NCBI GenBank assembly: GCA_910589415.1
Contig: OU342633.1
Coordinates: forward strand, 35,532,210 to 35,596,209
Reading direction: 5' to 3'
DNA: 64,000 bases
Source of the DNA: Malachius bipustulatus
Taxonomy: Eukaryota > Arthropoda > Insecta > Coleoptera > Melyridae
In this document: positions 1-11,109 of the stretch, one piece after another
Layout of the letters: the number at the start of each line of letters is the position of its first letter
Numbering within the stretch: position 1 is the first letter of the stretch
Position numbers and translations under genes: made by a program
The notes under the pieces: model-generated
What the model saw: only the letters and a program-made list of their open reading frames with translations
Told to the model about the DNA's origin: nothing
The model's database searches: none

Positions 1-53
1 TAATAAAGTTAAATATTGTAAGTAAATAGTAAAATAAGGTAAGAAATCCAGAG

Positions 54-352
54 GGAAAACCCCGGGACGAAGACAGGCCAAGATAATTCTTGAGAAGTTC
101 AACCAAAAAAGATGTGAAGCCTGCATCAAACTCAACAAAAATGGTATACGAATGCTAACAGGCTTCCGGGTCATTGTAGACTCGGAGCACATCTCAACAA
201 GACAGATCTACAGATATACAGAATCTGCCAGGAAGGGGAAGAAACCCCAATACACATCCTAGCAGAATGCTATGCAGTACAACCAAGAAAACTCCGCTGC
301 TTGGATACATACCAACCAACGGAAGAGGATTTATCATCTCTAGAACCAGCAA
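54..352 (+). mobile_element. LINE family A, 3' fragment (decayed)
   Basis: This is the C-terminal tail of a non-LTR retrotransposon ORF2, in pieces because of frame breaks. Around 215-345 the plus strand reads a zinc-knuckle-like tail (GEETPIHILAECYAVQ) followed by QPTEEDLSSLEPAK. The same stretch recurs at 5088-6600 and in the split copy 13470-14711 plus 24253-24746, so it is a family rather than a single gene. Similarity stops near 352, where the text diverges from the other copies. It is not coding as it stands. The open frame on the opposite strand here is only a shadow. Confidence 0.75.
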
Positions 353-655
353 AACACTCGCTCTCCCTTTTGTTTGTCTCCTACTGTTTATCTTGTTCTC
401 AAATCGTTCCAAAACTGCTGAATCTGCTCTCTTTAAGCACTTATACCTTTATTAGTACCTATTAGGTTGTCTAAGATGCTGTCAAAATGGATTCAATATG
501 GCCGCCTGTAGAACTGAACAGCTCTTATTGAAAGTGGTGTGGATTATTAAGATAACATTATTTGTTTATTTCGTTTTTATATACTTAAAAGTTGAAACCT
601 TTTAAAAGGTCATATACAATCTCTTATTCCCTATTAAATTGGTTTTGGGTTAAAA

Positions 656-1386
656 ATGCCTACCGCCTGTTGTGTTGTAATAAAGTGTGGAAGCCGTGGA
701 GATCGCGATCTTTTGAATATCTATAAAATACCAACAGAACTGCATTTTGAGCATCGCAAAGATCTCAATGAAGTTTCTAAAAAAGACGTGTGAAATGGCT
801 TCAAGCAATTAGAAGATCTGATTTATCAGAAACAACCTAATATGCCAGGGTTTGCAGAAAACATTTTTTGTCTGGTAAGCTGATACTGATACGCATTTAT
901 GTAATAATATGTACTTACCTACCTACCTAATCGGATATTTTTTCCTGTAGATGTAAATGCAATGTTATAACGATGATAAAAAAATACTCTGTTCACTTCA
1001 AATTCTTGATTTCCACATTTAAATTTTAGGAAAACCATCAGCATTAGCTGATGAAAATTGAAAACGATCCCGACAGGTTTCCTTCTTTGGCCATGGGATA
1101 TAATAACTCAGTTGTTGCTTTAAAAAGGGCTAAAGATGATCTGCTCAGAAAGAATACAATACAGAGTTGAGAAAAGAAGAAAACGTTCAAAATGAGAGTA
1201 TTTCGAAGGTAATTTATGATATTTTTTGAGTTTATTTATTTATTAATTTCGTTAACTTGAGAGTTTTTATGTACCTAGGTGACAAATCATGGAGAGTCCT
1301 CCAGCAGTGCAGTCGCCAATCTGCAAGATGATGTTGCAGTGGCAGAAAGTGATAAAACAGATTCAAACCATCTGTACAGGAGATGA
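656..1386 (+). pseudogene. THAP-domain protein remnant (three exons)
   Basis: The reading starts MPTACCVVIKCGSRGDRD at 656, the typical beginning of a THAP C2CH zinc finger. After a frame break near 792 it continues KWLQAIRRSDLSETT, an in-frame stop, then YARVCRKHFLSG, which is the second half of the finger (C..H). A good donor follows at 875 (GTAAGC). A second exon from 1030 gives GKPSALADEN, a second frame break, then RFPSLAMGYNNSVVALKRAK, ending in TGA at 1168. A possible third exon, 1281-1386, reads VTNHGESSSSAVANLQDD. The two frame breaks plus the stop make this a pseudogene. THAP fingers bind DNA, and here the protein was probably part of the surrounding transposon. Confidence 0.7.
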
Positions 1387-2044
1387 CATAACACAAATGT
1401 TACCTACTTACTGTCTTCCAGTGGCCTAGATATTCAGGGTTGGTGCCCTTTTCTTTTTACGAAAGTTTTTTTTAAAATTGTTAAATATTTATCTGTTATT
1501 TTATTTCAACTTAATTTAATTATGACTTGAAGTTGCGTTAAAAACCTTTCACACATCAATCTCATAAAAAATACAGTATTCTTATGTGTTCATTCAATTT
1601 TGAATACTTTCAGCGTTTTTTAAATTGGCTTTCTGAATTTTTTAATGGCATGATCATATATTAGTACTATAGTATTATTAAAGTTACCTACTGTAAAAAT
1701 TTCAGTCTCCAATAAATTAATATATAAAATAATAATAATTGTATTTTTATAAAACTGTAATTTTATTGACAACTTTGTAATGAGCACCAGCTTATGTTAC
1801 AATGTATTATTACAAAGTATTATTATGTTCATTACTTATAATAAATAAAATGTATGTTTCTGAAGTTGTTGATTTTTTCTGCAATTGATATGTTATCCTC
1901 ACGCTGAAGATATTATGAAGTTTCACAAACTCAAAATAATTTTTAAAAACGTTTATCAAGATTATAAAGGTTTAAAAACACAAGTATAAAAGAAATATAA
2001 CATTTATAATAGTACATTATAAAATTAGTTGATAATGTAAGGGA

Positions 2045-2809
2045 TTATGGTAGGAGTGATAATGGTGATTGACCTTCAATGGCAGGAATTTCGTCAACAG
2101 AATAAGACGGCTTTTCTACATTGGATTTTTTATTTAATTCCATTTCACTAAGTCGAACAATTGCAACTTCTGATATTTTTGTAACGTTCCATGCTGCCGC
2201 AGCATCTGTACACGATGAGATGGTTTTTGTTCTGTTAATATGCTCCACTGTGAACAGCAAAGCAGCAACATGACTACAAACTTCAGACAGCCCAGCCATG
2301 CAGGTGCAATGGCCACAATTTATGGCACCGTCTTCTTCACAGATAATTCAAGCAAGCAAAGGCAGTTTGTTCATTCGTTGAGAATGCTTTACCCTAAACA
2401 AAAAACAATACATTAATAAAAACAAGTTAATGATCAAGATATTTTATTGCTATGGGTCACAGGATAGTATTTTCATTTTACCTTTCCAATGAAGATCACA
2501 CATGATTAGCAATTTGCTTCAATCCCGTTAAATGCAAAAGCCTGCACTTGTAGCCGCTTAAACTTTTATAATCCTTTGTTTGTTCTTTTGTATAAAAACT
2601 GTGTGGCTCAACACTAAATACGACACGATGTCTGGTGCAGAAACAGGTGGTCCAGGATCCTCTGGAGTTAAGAAAAATGGATCAACGCCGTTCGAGATCC
2701 TAATTTTTTCTTTATAGCGAACCATAATGTCGGAAGCACCACTTTCTAAAGATAACAGGTAATCATACTTTTCTTGTAATATCACTGTTATTGTAACTGA
2801 CAAGCACAC
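2045..2809 (-). pseudogene. SWIM zinc-finger protein remnant
   Basis: On the minus strand an acceptor near 2396 leads into KHSQRMNKLPLLA, a stop, then GHCTCMAGLSEVCSHVAALL and further on SSCTDAAAAWNV. The CxC...CxH pattern is a SWIM finger of the kind found in proteins that also carry a YqaJ-type nuclease domain. The upstream block 2809-2558 reads EDPGPPVSAPDIVSYLVLSH, matching the segment that normally precedes the finger in that family, and is followed by stops. The YqaJ nuclease domain itself is not present inside the element, so only the middle of the protein survives. It converges on the THAP remnant inside the same TIR pair. Confidence 0.65.
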
Positions 2810-3166
2810 ACACTTAATAACAGTAAACTTAAGATATAGCTCGATGTTCGAATTGATTATTTCGAAATGTTATAAATAAAATAAAACTTCTCTAATTGCC
2901 GCGTGCTGACTATTCTGGTTCGATGATTTGCGTTTGTGTTTCTACAGGCCGCCATTTTGGCAGTTGAAAGGTCACGTGTTCTGGACAACCTAATTTATTA
3001 TTATTTAATTTGCTCCTTGCTTGATTAATTTGTTTAATGGTTATATACTATACCTATTTTCTAAGGGGCAACTCTGTTAAAGTATAAACGTGATACTTGA
3101 ATAATGATTGAAAATAATAACTTAAGGAGAGGCAGGTATCTGATAATTTAATTATGAATACGTTAC

Positions 3167-4087
3167 CTGTTTTTCTAGTTGATTTGTGATAAAAATAACA
3201 GTCAGGAACATGGACATTTCTAGCACAACAAACCATATATTCGAACAAATAAGCATTCCTATATGATCAATTGTTTGGTTGTTAGGATTCACTGCAAGCC
3301 AAATAACTTGTCCAGATATGCCTAACGTAAGACAAAAATTCCCGGTTCCATAGAGGAGTAACAATTCATCAAAATAAGTGAACATTTTAAGAGAGAAATC
3401 TTGCAACTTGTAAATAATTTTGATTGTTTCTGAAATATTCTTCTCGCAGATTGTTACCACAGTATCAGTTACAGAAATGATTACCAATTTGTAGTGAACA
3501 TTAATTTCAGAAAAGAGCGAATGATACAGAAAATAAACGCTAATGGTCATTATAGTGAAATTGATGCAAAACGCTGAAAAAGACAGGAAAACTATGGATG
3601 AGACAAAGAGAAATGAAGCGCCGCATATAGTAGTGATCACCACAATGACAATGAGTACAAAATATAACACGATTCCCACTTTAGGTCTTCTGAGTGATTT
3701 AAGGCGATTTATAGATATCTGAGAAACTTCTGCCAGGGTTTCAGCAAAGGATGTTAATTCCTCGATTAGTGAATTCAAGTTTCTCGTTTTTGCTTCAACG
3801 AAATACAAATTAGTTGTCAAGACTGCGATTAGAAAATTGGTGAATGCAATTATACTAAGATAATAGATAACAGGATTATTAGTGGTATCCCGTACCAAGT
3901 CTTTGGTATACGACAATACATAAAGACCAATCATAAAGATTATTAACGTTACACTTTTTTGATAAATTTTTTCAAAGCTCCATAGTTTTGTATTATTTGT
4001 CAAATTAAAATAAGAAGCACCGAAGAGACTTAAAATAAAAAATAAGGGTTTTAGCCCAGAGAGAATATTCTCACTGTCACCGGCCAT
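3167..4087 (-). CDS. Gustatory receptor, large first coding exon (subfamily 1)
   Basis: An open exon of 307 codons begins MAGDSENILSGLKPLFFILS. Hydrophobic segments lie near residues 45-60, 72-95, 137-155, 158-190, 242-266 and 277-300, giving six membrane passes, plus the family-like stretch YKLQDFSLKMF before TM5. This fits the insect gustatory receptor family (7tm_7), which are ligand-gated cation channels of taste neurons. The exon ends in ACAG then GTAACG at 3166-3165, a strong phase-0 donor. Insect Gr genes carry a conserved phase-0 intron just before the exon for TM7 and the terminal TYhhhhhQF motif. That last exon is not visible downstream to position 1. The ligand cannot be predicted. 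Confidence 0.85.
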
Positions 4088-4325
4088 AGCTTGCCTCTAA
4101 ATGATTGGCAATGCAATCATCCCGCTTAATTAAATTACATGCACTGCCGGTAATTACTTAGGTAGGTAATGTTCTAATGTTAGTTATTTGTCTAATACAA
4201 ACTATTCGTCAGTTAATAATAATAATTGAAGTATTTACGAGGGACAATAAATATCTAAAAGCAGCAATGAAAGAAAAAAATCCCTACCTGACGTACTTGT
4301 AATCATTTTCCCTCTGGTGTAACTT
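4088..4325 (-). promoter_or_regulatory. Conserved upstream block of the Gr exon
   Basis: About 230 bases before the ATG are shared, with small changes, upstream of the Gr exons at 7638, 9095 and 26436. Shared landmarks include a CACTGCCGG/CACTGCAGG string, a TTAATTGAAG string, and ATTTTCCCTC near the far edge. The similarity shows that duplication units included 5' flanking DNA. It would fit each exon having its own promoter, but no TATA box or start site is evident, so the regulatory role is inference. Confidence 0.4.
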
Positions 4326-4414
4326 TCCATGCGAATTGTTCCAAGGGCTTCTAGAGGGTTCAAGTTTGCGACTTTTCTAACGGCGGTAAAGGACTAGTGA
4401 GATTCTATGACATA

Positions 4415-4900
4415 CAGGGTGATTCGCATAAGAATCGAGACATAGCTGGGATGTGTAGGGGACCCCAAAAAATGGTTATTTAACGTAACTTATCTCTTAC
4501 ACTAATCGCACCCCTGAGAAGTTATAGGCCTTGAAAGAGGAGTTTAAAATTTCGAAAAAATCAATATCTCAGTAGTTATACTTGAATTTATAAAAACTAA
4601 ATTTGCTCATTTCAAAAAAATGCTCTTAGAACACTCAGAACGTGTGTAGCAAGAGCATTAACTGAGTGTAATAAGTAAAGTCAAATTTTAGCATTTTAAA
4701 GGGTTGATGATACTTCACTGTTAAAATGCAACATCATTTTTTAACCCGTTTGCCGATCTAAGAAATTGTTACTTTATTTTATGGGGAAGTTAATTTTAAA
4801 ACTTTTATTTCTCTTATTATTTTTCAAAAATCTTTGTAAACTTTCTCCCGGATCGTCAACTTTGACATTTATTTTAAAACAATAGATTTATTTTATTTAA
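4415..4900. mobile_element. Half of a CAGGGTG-ended TA-inserting element
   Basis: TA followed by CAGGGTGATTCGCAT at 4415 has the same terminus as the palindromic elements at 11110 and 31431. No matching inverted end is found to the right before the LINE fragment at 5088, so this appears to be a single surviving arm. The right limit is approximate. Confidence 0.45.
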
Positions 4901-5087
4901 ATAATTTAAAACAAATTAATTTATGAATAAACATGTGACTATTTTGATTTCATTATTTGACGAAGACGTTAATCATGGTTTAATTTATTCAAATGAGTTA
5001 ATTTGTATCATAAAATGTGCACGTCAGCTTGAAATTGATTTTGGGATAATTAATGCGTTTGGGGATTTTGATCTTTATTTAATTATT

Positions 5088-6600
5088 GTAGGTGCAACAA
5101 GGAATACCCTTGGAAAAATACAGAGACTCGCATGCTATGCATTACAGGAGCCATTAGAAAATGTCCCACAGCGGCAGTGGAGGTGATTTTAGACCTATCA
5201 CCACTGAACTGGGTGGTGCAAACCGCTGAAAAGAAGCCAATTACAGAATGGCAAGAGAGGGAATAAGCACTACCTATCAGAAGGAGGGAAAACCAATACC
5301 TACCTGATAAGATACACATTACCAGCTACCCTAGGGACTCAATCACTAGGAAATATAGCTTTGAGAAGAATTTCACAACAATGTTCAGCAACAAACAGGA
5401 GTGGACAAATAAGTCCGATAAGTACAAATTCAAAGAGCATACCATAAAATGGTATACAGAGGCGGATCGAAAACCATCAAAGGAACGGGAGCAGGAATCT
5501 TTGGACCAGGTTCAAATTACTTTGAGCCAATGGGAAAATACAACAACATATTTCAGGCGGAAATTCACGCCATAGAAAGATGCGCTTAATGTTGATAAGA
5601 ATTACAAGAAACAAAGAATTGCCATCTTAGCAGACTACCAAGCAGCCATAAAAGCACTGAGCTCAGTTGTCATCAGTTCAAGAATGGTATGGCAATGCCT
5701 AATAAAGTTAAATAGACTTGACAAAGAAAACAAAGTAACTCTTCTCTGGGTGCCAGGATTCACAGATAATGAGAGACCACGAAGAAGCAGACAGCGTATC
5801 AAAGCGGGGAGCTTCAATGCCGCTTATAGAGCCAGAACCTAACTGCGGACTAGGAGAAAATATCTTCAAAGACAAGGTAAGAGAGCAAGAAGAAACTCAA
5901 AGGGAAAACCTCTGGAAGAACCTTCCGGGACTAAGACAGGCCAAGATAATGCTTCGGAAGTTTAACCAAAAAAGATTTGAAGTTTTCATCAAACTCAACG
6001 AAAATGGGCTACGAATGCTAATGGGCTTCTTAAACGGGTCATTGTAGACTCGGACAGATCTCAACAAGATAGATCTACAAAACGACAAGACATGCAGATT
6101 ATGCGGGGAAGGGGAAGAAACCCCAATACACATCCTAGCAGAATGCTATGCAGTACAACAAAGAAGACTCCGCTGTTTGAACACATACCAACCAACGGAA
6201 GAAGATTTATCATCTCTAGAACCAGCAAAAATTCTTAACTTCATCAAAGAATTAGAATTAGATAGGGCGTGCTATAAAAATATACACCAGAAGGGGAGGC
6301 ACAAAAGATCTCACTAGGTCAAAGTGTAAACAAATATCCCCATATCAACGATCGACTATCTACCCTATTTAAAATTCATGGAAATAGGCCGAATTCACGG
6401 CCGAAGTGTCATGGATCTTAAAAGTTCAACGGAGTTAGAATTACGACGGCTCTTTTGTTCCATCACTTGAAGCTAGAAGCTTAAGGACGGAAGAATTTCA
6501 ATCAGTTCAGATATTCTCTAGGACTTCCGGTTGGGGTAACTTAACCTCAAATGCAAAGTTAGAATCTAAAGATTAACTATAACTATAACAAAATTAACTA
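5088..6600 (+). mobile_element. LINE family A, decayed ORF2 3' half and 3' UTR
   Basis: The plus strand reads, across several frames, the RT thumb (LGKIQRLACYALQ), an RNase H domain, then RENLWKNLPGLRQAKIMLRK and a C-terminal zinc knuckle (CRLCGEGEETPIHILAEC). After this comes a shared 3' untranslated tail running to about 6600. RNase H after RT plus a terminal CxxC...HxxxxC is typical of R1, LOA and I-like non-LTR retrotransposons. Frame breaks and stops make this copy dead. It is the best reference for the undisturbed target into which the 9.5-kb transposon at 14712 jumped, because it retains the uninterrupted join near 6068. Confidence 0.8.
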
Positions 6601-6723
6601 TATTTATTTTATAAGGGGAAACTCAGTTAAAGTATAAACGTGATAGGTACTTGAATAATCATTAAAAATAATAATTTAAAGAGAGGCAGGCATCTAATTA
6701 TCTAATTATTGTGAATACGTTAC

Positions 6724-7638
6724 CTGTTCTTCTAGATGATTTGTGATAAAAATAACAGTCAGGAACATGGTCAGTTCTAGCACAACAAACCATATATTCG
6801 AACAAATAAGCATTCCTATATGATCAATTGTTTGGTTGTTAGGATTCACTGCATACCAAATAGCTTGTCCAGATATTCCCAAACTCAGGCAAAAATTCCC
6901 AATTCCGTAGAGGAGTAACAATTCATGAAAATTATTGAACATTTTAAAAGAGAAATCTTGCAACTTGTAAATAATTTTGATTGTTTCTGAAATCTTCTTC
7001 TCGCTGATTGTTACCACAGTGTCAGTTACAGAAATGATTACCAATTTGTAGTTAACATTTATTTCAGAGAACACCGAATGATATATAAAATACATGCTGG
7101 ACATTATAGAGAAATTTATGGAAAACGCTGAAAACGTCAGAATTACTATGGATGAGACAAAGTTAAATGAAGCGCCGCATGTATTAGTGATCACCACAAC
7201 GACAATGAATATAAAATGTAACACGACTTCTATTTTAGGTCTTCTGAGTGATTTGAGGCTATTATTAGGTATCTGAGAAACTTCTACCAGGGTTTCAGCA
7301 AAGGATCTTAATTCCTCGATTAGTGAATTAAAATTTCTCGTTTTTGCTTCAACGAAATACAAATTAGTTGTCAAGATTGCGATGAGAAAATTAGTGAATG
7401 CAATTATACTCAGATAATAGATAACAGGATTATCAGTGGTATCCCGTACCAAGTCTCTGGTATGCGACAATACATAAAGACCGACAATAAAGATGATTAA
7501 TGATACACTTTTTTGATAAACTTTTGCAAAGCTCCTTAGCTTTGTATTTGTTAAATTAAAATAAGAAGCGCCGAAAAGACTTATAATAAAAAACAAGGGT
7601 CTGATTTCTGAGAGAATAGTTTTACCGTGACCCGCCAT
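6724..7638 (-). CDS. Gustatory receptor, large first coding exon (subfamily 1)
   Basis: An intact exon of 305 codons starts MAGHGKTILSEIRPLFFIIS and is a close paralogue of the exon at 3167-4087. The same six hydrophobic segments are present, with shared strings such as TTNLYFVEAKTRN and VNPNNQTIDHIGMLICSNIW. The exon closes at the same phase-0 donor (ACAG, then GTAACG, just below 6724). The first about 90 bases of the following intron also match those after 3167, so both copies stem from one duplication that included intron sequence. No TM7 exon is seen before the next Gr exon. The small plus-strand frame inside this exon is a shadow. Confidence 0.85.
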
Positions 7639-7865
7639 AGCTATCCTGAAAGTGGTTCGAAATACAATAATTCAATTTAATTAAGTTGCACTGCCGGCAA
7701 TTACTTAGGTAATGTTCTAATATTAATTATTTGTCCAATACAAACTAGTTGTCAGTCAATTTTATTAATTGAAGTTATCTTCGTGAAACAATACATATCC
7801 TGAAGCAGTAATGAAAAATAAAATCTCTAACTTAAGTACTTGTGGTAATTTTCCCTCTAGTGTCA
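7639..7865 (-). promoter_or_regulatory. Conserved upstream block of the Gr exon
   Basis: This carries the same order of landmarks as the block before the 4087 start (CACTGCCGG, the TTAATTGAAG region, ATTTTCCCTC). The match ends near 7865, which sets the edge of the duplicated unit on this side. Promoter function is inferred only. Confidence 0.4.
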
Positions 7866-8192
7866 GTTATCTATTTAGCTTTTTTTCAGGAACAAGGAGT
7901 AGCCATATGGTATATCTAAGGCCGTAATGGCATATCATAGAATGTCAACAAATTAAACGTGGTGCAAATTAGAATCATTTTAGAATATGACTAATAATAA
8001 TTGCGGTATAATAATTATTATCAATCCTATAGTGACAATTTAAGGTCCCAAATGGTAACTGCGTGTCAAAAATCTTTGTCCCGCAGTCAAATCACCTGAC
8101 CTCTTACGTCGCTATAATTATTGGTCTTCCAACAAGATTCATATGTACCTAATTATAGAACCAGAACAATAATCTAATTATGAATACCTTAC

Positions 8193-9095
8193 CTGCTCTT
8201 CTAGTTGATTTGTGACAAAAATAACAGTCAGGAACACGGTAATTTCAAGCAGAACAAACCATATATTGGAACAAATAAGAATTCCTAAATTATCAATCAT
8301 TGTTTGGTTGTTAGGATTCACTGCAAACCAAATAACTTGTCCAGATATCCCCAAACTCAAGCAAAAATTCCCAAATCCGTAGAGGAGTAACACTTCATGA
8401 AATTTATTGAACATTTTAACAGAGAAATCTTGCAGCTTGTAAATAATTTTGATTGTGTCTGAAATCTTCTTCTCGCTGATTGTTACGTCAGTACCAGTTA
8501 CAGAAATGGTTACTAATTTGTAGTAAAAATTCAATTCAGAAAACAGGGAATGATATACAAACCAAATACTGGTCATTGTAAAGAAGTTTATGAAAAATGC
8601 TGAAAGCGTCAGAAGCATTACGAATGAGATCAAGTTAAATAAAGCGCTGCATATATTAGTGATCATCATAATGACAATGAGTACAAAATGTAACAAGATT
8701 CCTACTTTAGGTCTTCTATGGATAGATGTGTGTGAAACTTCTGCCAGGGTTTCTGCAAAGGATTTTAATTCCTCGATAAGTAAATCCAAATTTTTCGTTT
8801 TTGCTTCAACAAAATACAAATTGGTTGTCAAGATTGCGATTAGAAAATTTGTGAATGAAATTATGCTTAGATAGTAGATAACAGGATTATCAGTCATATC
8901 CTGTACTAATTCTTTGGTATGCGACAATACATAAAGATCGATAATAAAGATGATTAATGATACACTTTTTTGATAAATTTTTCCGAATCTTCTTAATTCT
9001 GTATTTGGTAAATTAAAATTAGCAGCACCGAAAAGACTTAAAATAAAAAATGATAGTCTTATCTGTGAAGGAATATTTTTAACGTGACTCGCCAT
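8193..9095 (-). CDS. Gustatory receptor, large first coding exon (subfamily 1)
   Basis: An intact exon of 301 codons starts MASHVKNIPSQIRLSFFILS. It aligns along its whole length with its neighbours but lacks four to six residues around the RRPK segment. The donor is ACAG/GTAAGG-like (GAGCAG, then GTAAGG) in phase 0. Only about 555 bases separate this donor from the next Gr start at 7638. I see no acceptor plus TM7-coding exon in that space, so this exon can only make a full receptor by skipping past its neighbours. Its intron start resembles that after the exon at 25747 rather than those after 3167 and 6724. Confidence 0.83.
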
Positions 9096-9320
9096 AGCTA
9101 TATCATCTAAATGATTGGAAATGCAGTAAAATCATTCAATTTAATTAAGTTACACTGCAGGCAATTACTTAAGTAATGTGACTAATACAAACTAGTTGTC
9201 AGTCAATAATGTTAATTGAAGATATGTCCGAGAAACAATAAAAATATCCGAAAGCAGTAATGAAAAAAAAATCTCTCCTTAAAACTCGTATGAACCGAAG
9301 GTAATTTCCTTTCGATTGTC
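9096..9320 (-). promoter_or_regulatory. Conserved upstream block of the Gr exon
   Basis: This is homologous to the blocks before 4087, 7638 and 26436, with CACTGCAGG, TTAATTGAAG and GGTAATTTCC-type landmarks. Regulatory role inferred. Confidence 0.38.
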
Positions 9321-9599
9321 ACCTTTCACCTTTCAACATCATTTTTTCAGGTCCTTTCATCCTTTGATCGTTCCAAATATGTCTCGTTTCAGCATTCCGC
9401 TCCTGCCTACGTTCTCATACTTTTAATAATTTTATAAGAAATATTGAAGGGCTGGTGTCAAAAAATGCAAGAGTTAATACTTTCAGATAGTCCAGTATTC
9501 GGGTCATAAAAAGTAACTGATCAGTTAGCACGCCAAGTGTCGGGACACCGGGCAGTGGCGCGCAAGGAAAGGCGTCATTTTAATTAGTATATCTTCAAC

Positions 9600-10500
9600 C
9601 TCACTAAAAAACCTAAATCCTAAGGCGGGGGTCCAAGCTGATGGGATGCGTGACTGGATAGAAGACCAGTCCTACTGGGTTCAACCTTGGGGCACCAGGG
9701 GGCACCCCACTGTATCAATCCCCTCACCTTTGCATGCGGGGCTCTGCATAGGTGGAACACCCTTCCCTAGCTACTCGTGGGATCAACCATGGTAAGAAAC
9801 AAAAAACCAAGAAATCGCGGGACATCACCGCAAAACAGACTGCTGACCGAGCGGGGCTTGTCACCCGTCAAGACAGTCGGCAATCTAAGCAATCTTTGTG
9901 CTCGAGACCACCTCGAACGCAAGAAGAATGCCCACGCATTGTCAAGAAAAGGAGCATGGACACCCTTCATAGGACCAGAACCATTCTGTGGCTTCGAAGA
10001 TACTTTCTTCAAGGTAGAACTCCAAAAGGAAAAAGAAAACTGAGAGAAACCCATTGGAGGAACCTCTCGGGGTTGAGACAAGCCAAAGAACTTCTCGGGA
10101 ATTTTAACCGAGAGAGGTTGAAGAATATCTTCGACCTGTAAGGAACGTCTCAGAACACTGACGGGATTCCTAACGGGAGATTGCAAGCTCAAGGAACACC
10201 TGAGGAAGTTAGACATAGAAGAAAATGGCGTCTGCAGATTCTGCGGGAAAGGAGACGTAACACCACGTCACCTGCTGCTCAACTGCGATGCGATAGAACT
10301 CAAAAGCAGTTAATGTTCTGGGCCACCACCAGCTAGAGGCCGGGAACTTACCCGACCTTGATCCTCTCAAAATTCTGAAGTTTCTCAAGGAAACGGACTT
10401 GGAGAGGGTGCTTCACTAAAGGGATTCCACACCAGGCGAAGCACAGTAGAGGGGATACAATAGATCTTTTAGGTCGCAGTAACTTGATCACCCTCAAAAA
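9600..10500 (+). mobile_element. LINE family B, internally deleted copy
   Basis: The left part (9600-9880) looks like the 5' leader of a non-LTR element running into a short open start. From about 9900 the text jumps to the C-terminal part of ORF2, with readings such as GPEPFCGFEDTFFKVELQ, a GLRQAKELLGNFNRERLK stretch, and a terminal knuckle CRFCGKGDVTPRHLLLNC. Similarity to family A is at protein level. The 3' end lies near 10500 before an A-rich tail with ATACAAA repeats. Frame shifts abound, so it is dead. The long antisense frame at 9767-10216 is a shadow. Confidence 0.65.
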
Positions 10501-10539
10501 TACAAATACAAAAAATACAAATTAGTATATCTTCTAATT

Positions 10540-11107
10540 GATTTGGAAAGGCTGAAAAAATCCCAGCTGCAAGACATACTTGGATTAAGTATCCATTAAA
10601 TTATTGTTTGGGAATAGTTCGCATAGATGTGATGTGTCCCAATATCTTACGCGACTCTATTATTATAATAGTGTTCTATTTTGACAATAAAACTATAATA
10701 ATATGAATAATATAATAATATAAATTATTTAATATTGAACAATATTATTTATGTATATGACAAATTTTACAACCATCGTTAAAATTGTTCAAAATTGTCT
10801 ACTGCTTCGAAAATCACGAAAGTTTCCTGAAAAGTTCTAAGAAAAATTATTGAGATATCTTTCAAATGTCAAAAGTACTAACAACTCTCCAAAAAGTTGA
10901 ACAATTTCCATAATTTCTGAAACTTGTCAAAAATTGTGGAAATACCCAAAAATTATCTCAAAAAAAGTCTCAAAAATTGTTACTTTTTCAAAAATCTCTC
11001 AAAATGCTCCGTAAATACGAAAACTACATAACAACATATAAGGTCAACGAAGAAGGATGGAGGAGCACTCTCACCGTTAATGTAGAGCCTAGTAGTATAT
11101 GCTTCTA
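10540..11107. repeat. Dispersed repeat shared with 27930-28440
   Basis: The two stretches share the same order of short strings: a GACTCT motif, TTTTGACAATAAAA, CAAAATTGTC.AAAATTGTCTA, and CTCAAAATGCTCCGTAAATACG near the end. The text is a low-complexity run of TTCCAAAA/AATTGT units with no coding sign. A palindromic element is inserted just to its right. Confidence 0.6.
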
Positions 11108-11109
11108 TA

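Larger units (their letters stand above)
465..2990. mobile_element. Decayed TIR DNA transposon carrying THAP and SWIM genes
   Basis: The ends are inverted copies. The left end starts GGTTGTC at 465 and the right end finishes GACAACC at 2990. Similarity continues inward with gaps through CAAAATGG and GGCNGCCTGTAGA, about 55 bp in all. TA flanks both ends, consistent with a TA target duplication, although ATTA/TAAT flanks leave the exact boundary open. Inside, a THAP-domain gene remnant runs rightwards and a SWIM-domain gene remnant runs leftwards, facing each other. Both are broken. THAP domains are known DNA-binding modules of P-like and other animal transposases, and SWIM fingers occur in several transposon proteins. 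I cannot place the element in a named superfamily. Confidence 0.65.

Noticed and set aside
4923..5186. 87-codon plus-strand gene
   Set aside because: Only its last part (LGKIQRLACYALQ) is real LINE homology. The N-terminal half is AT-rich flanking sequence read through.
9767..10216. 149-codon minus-strand frame
   Set aside because: It lies antisense to the LINE family B remnant, whose plus-strand peptides are clearly homologous to other LINE tails. No domain on the minus strand.
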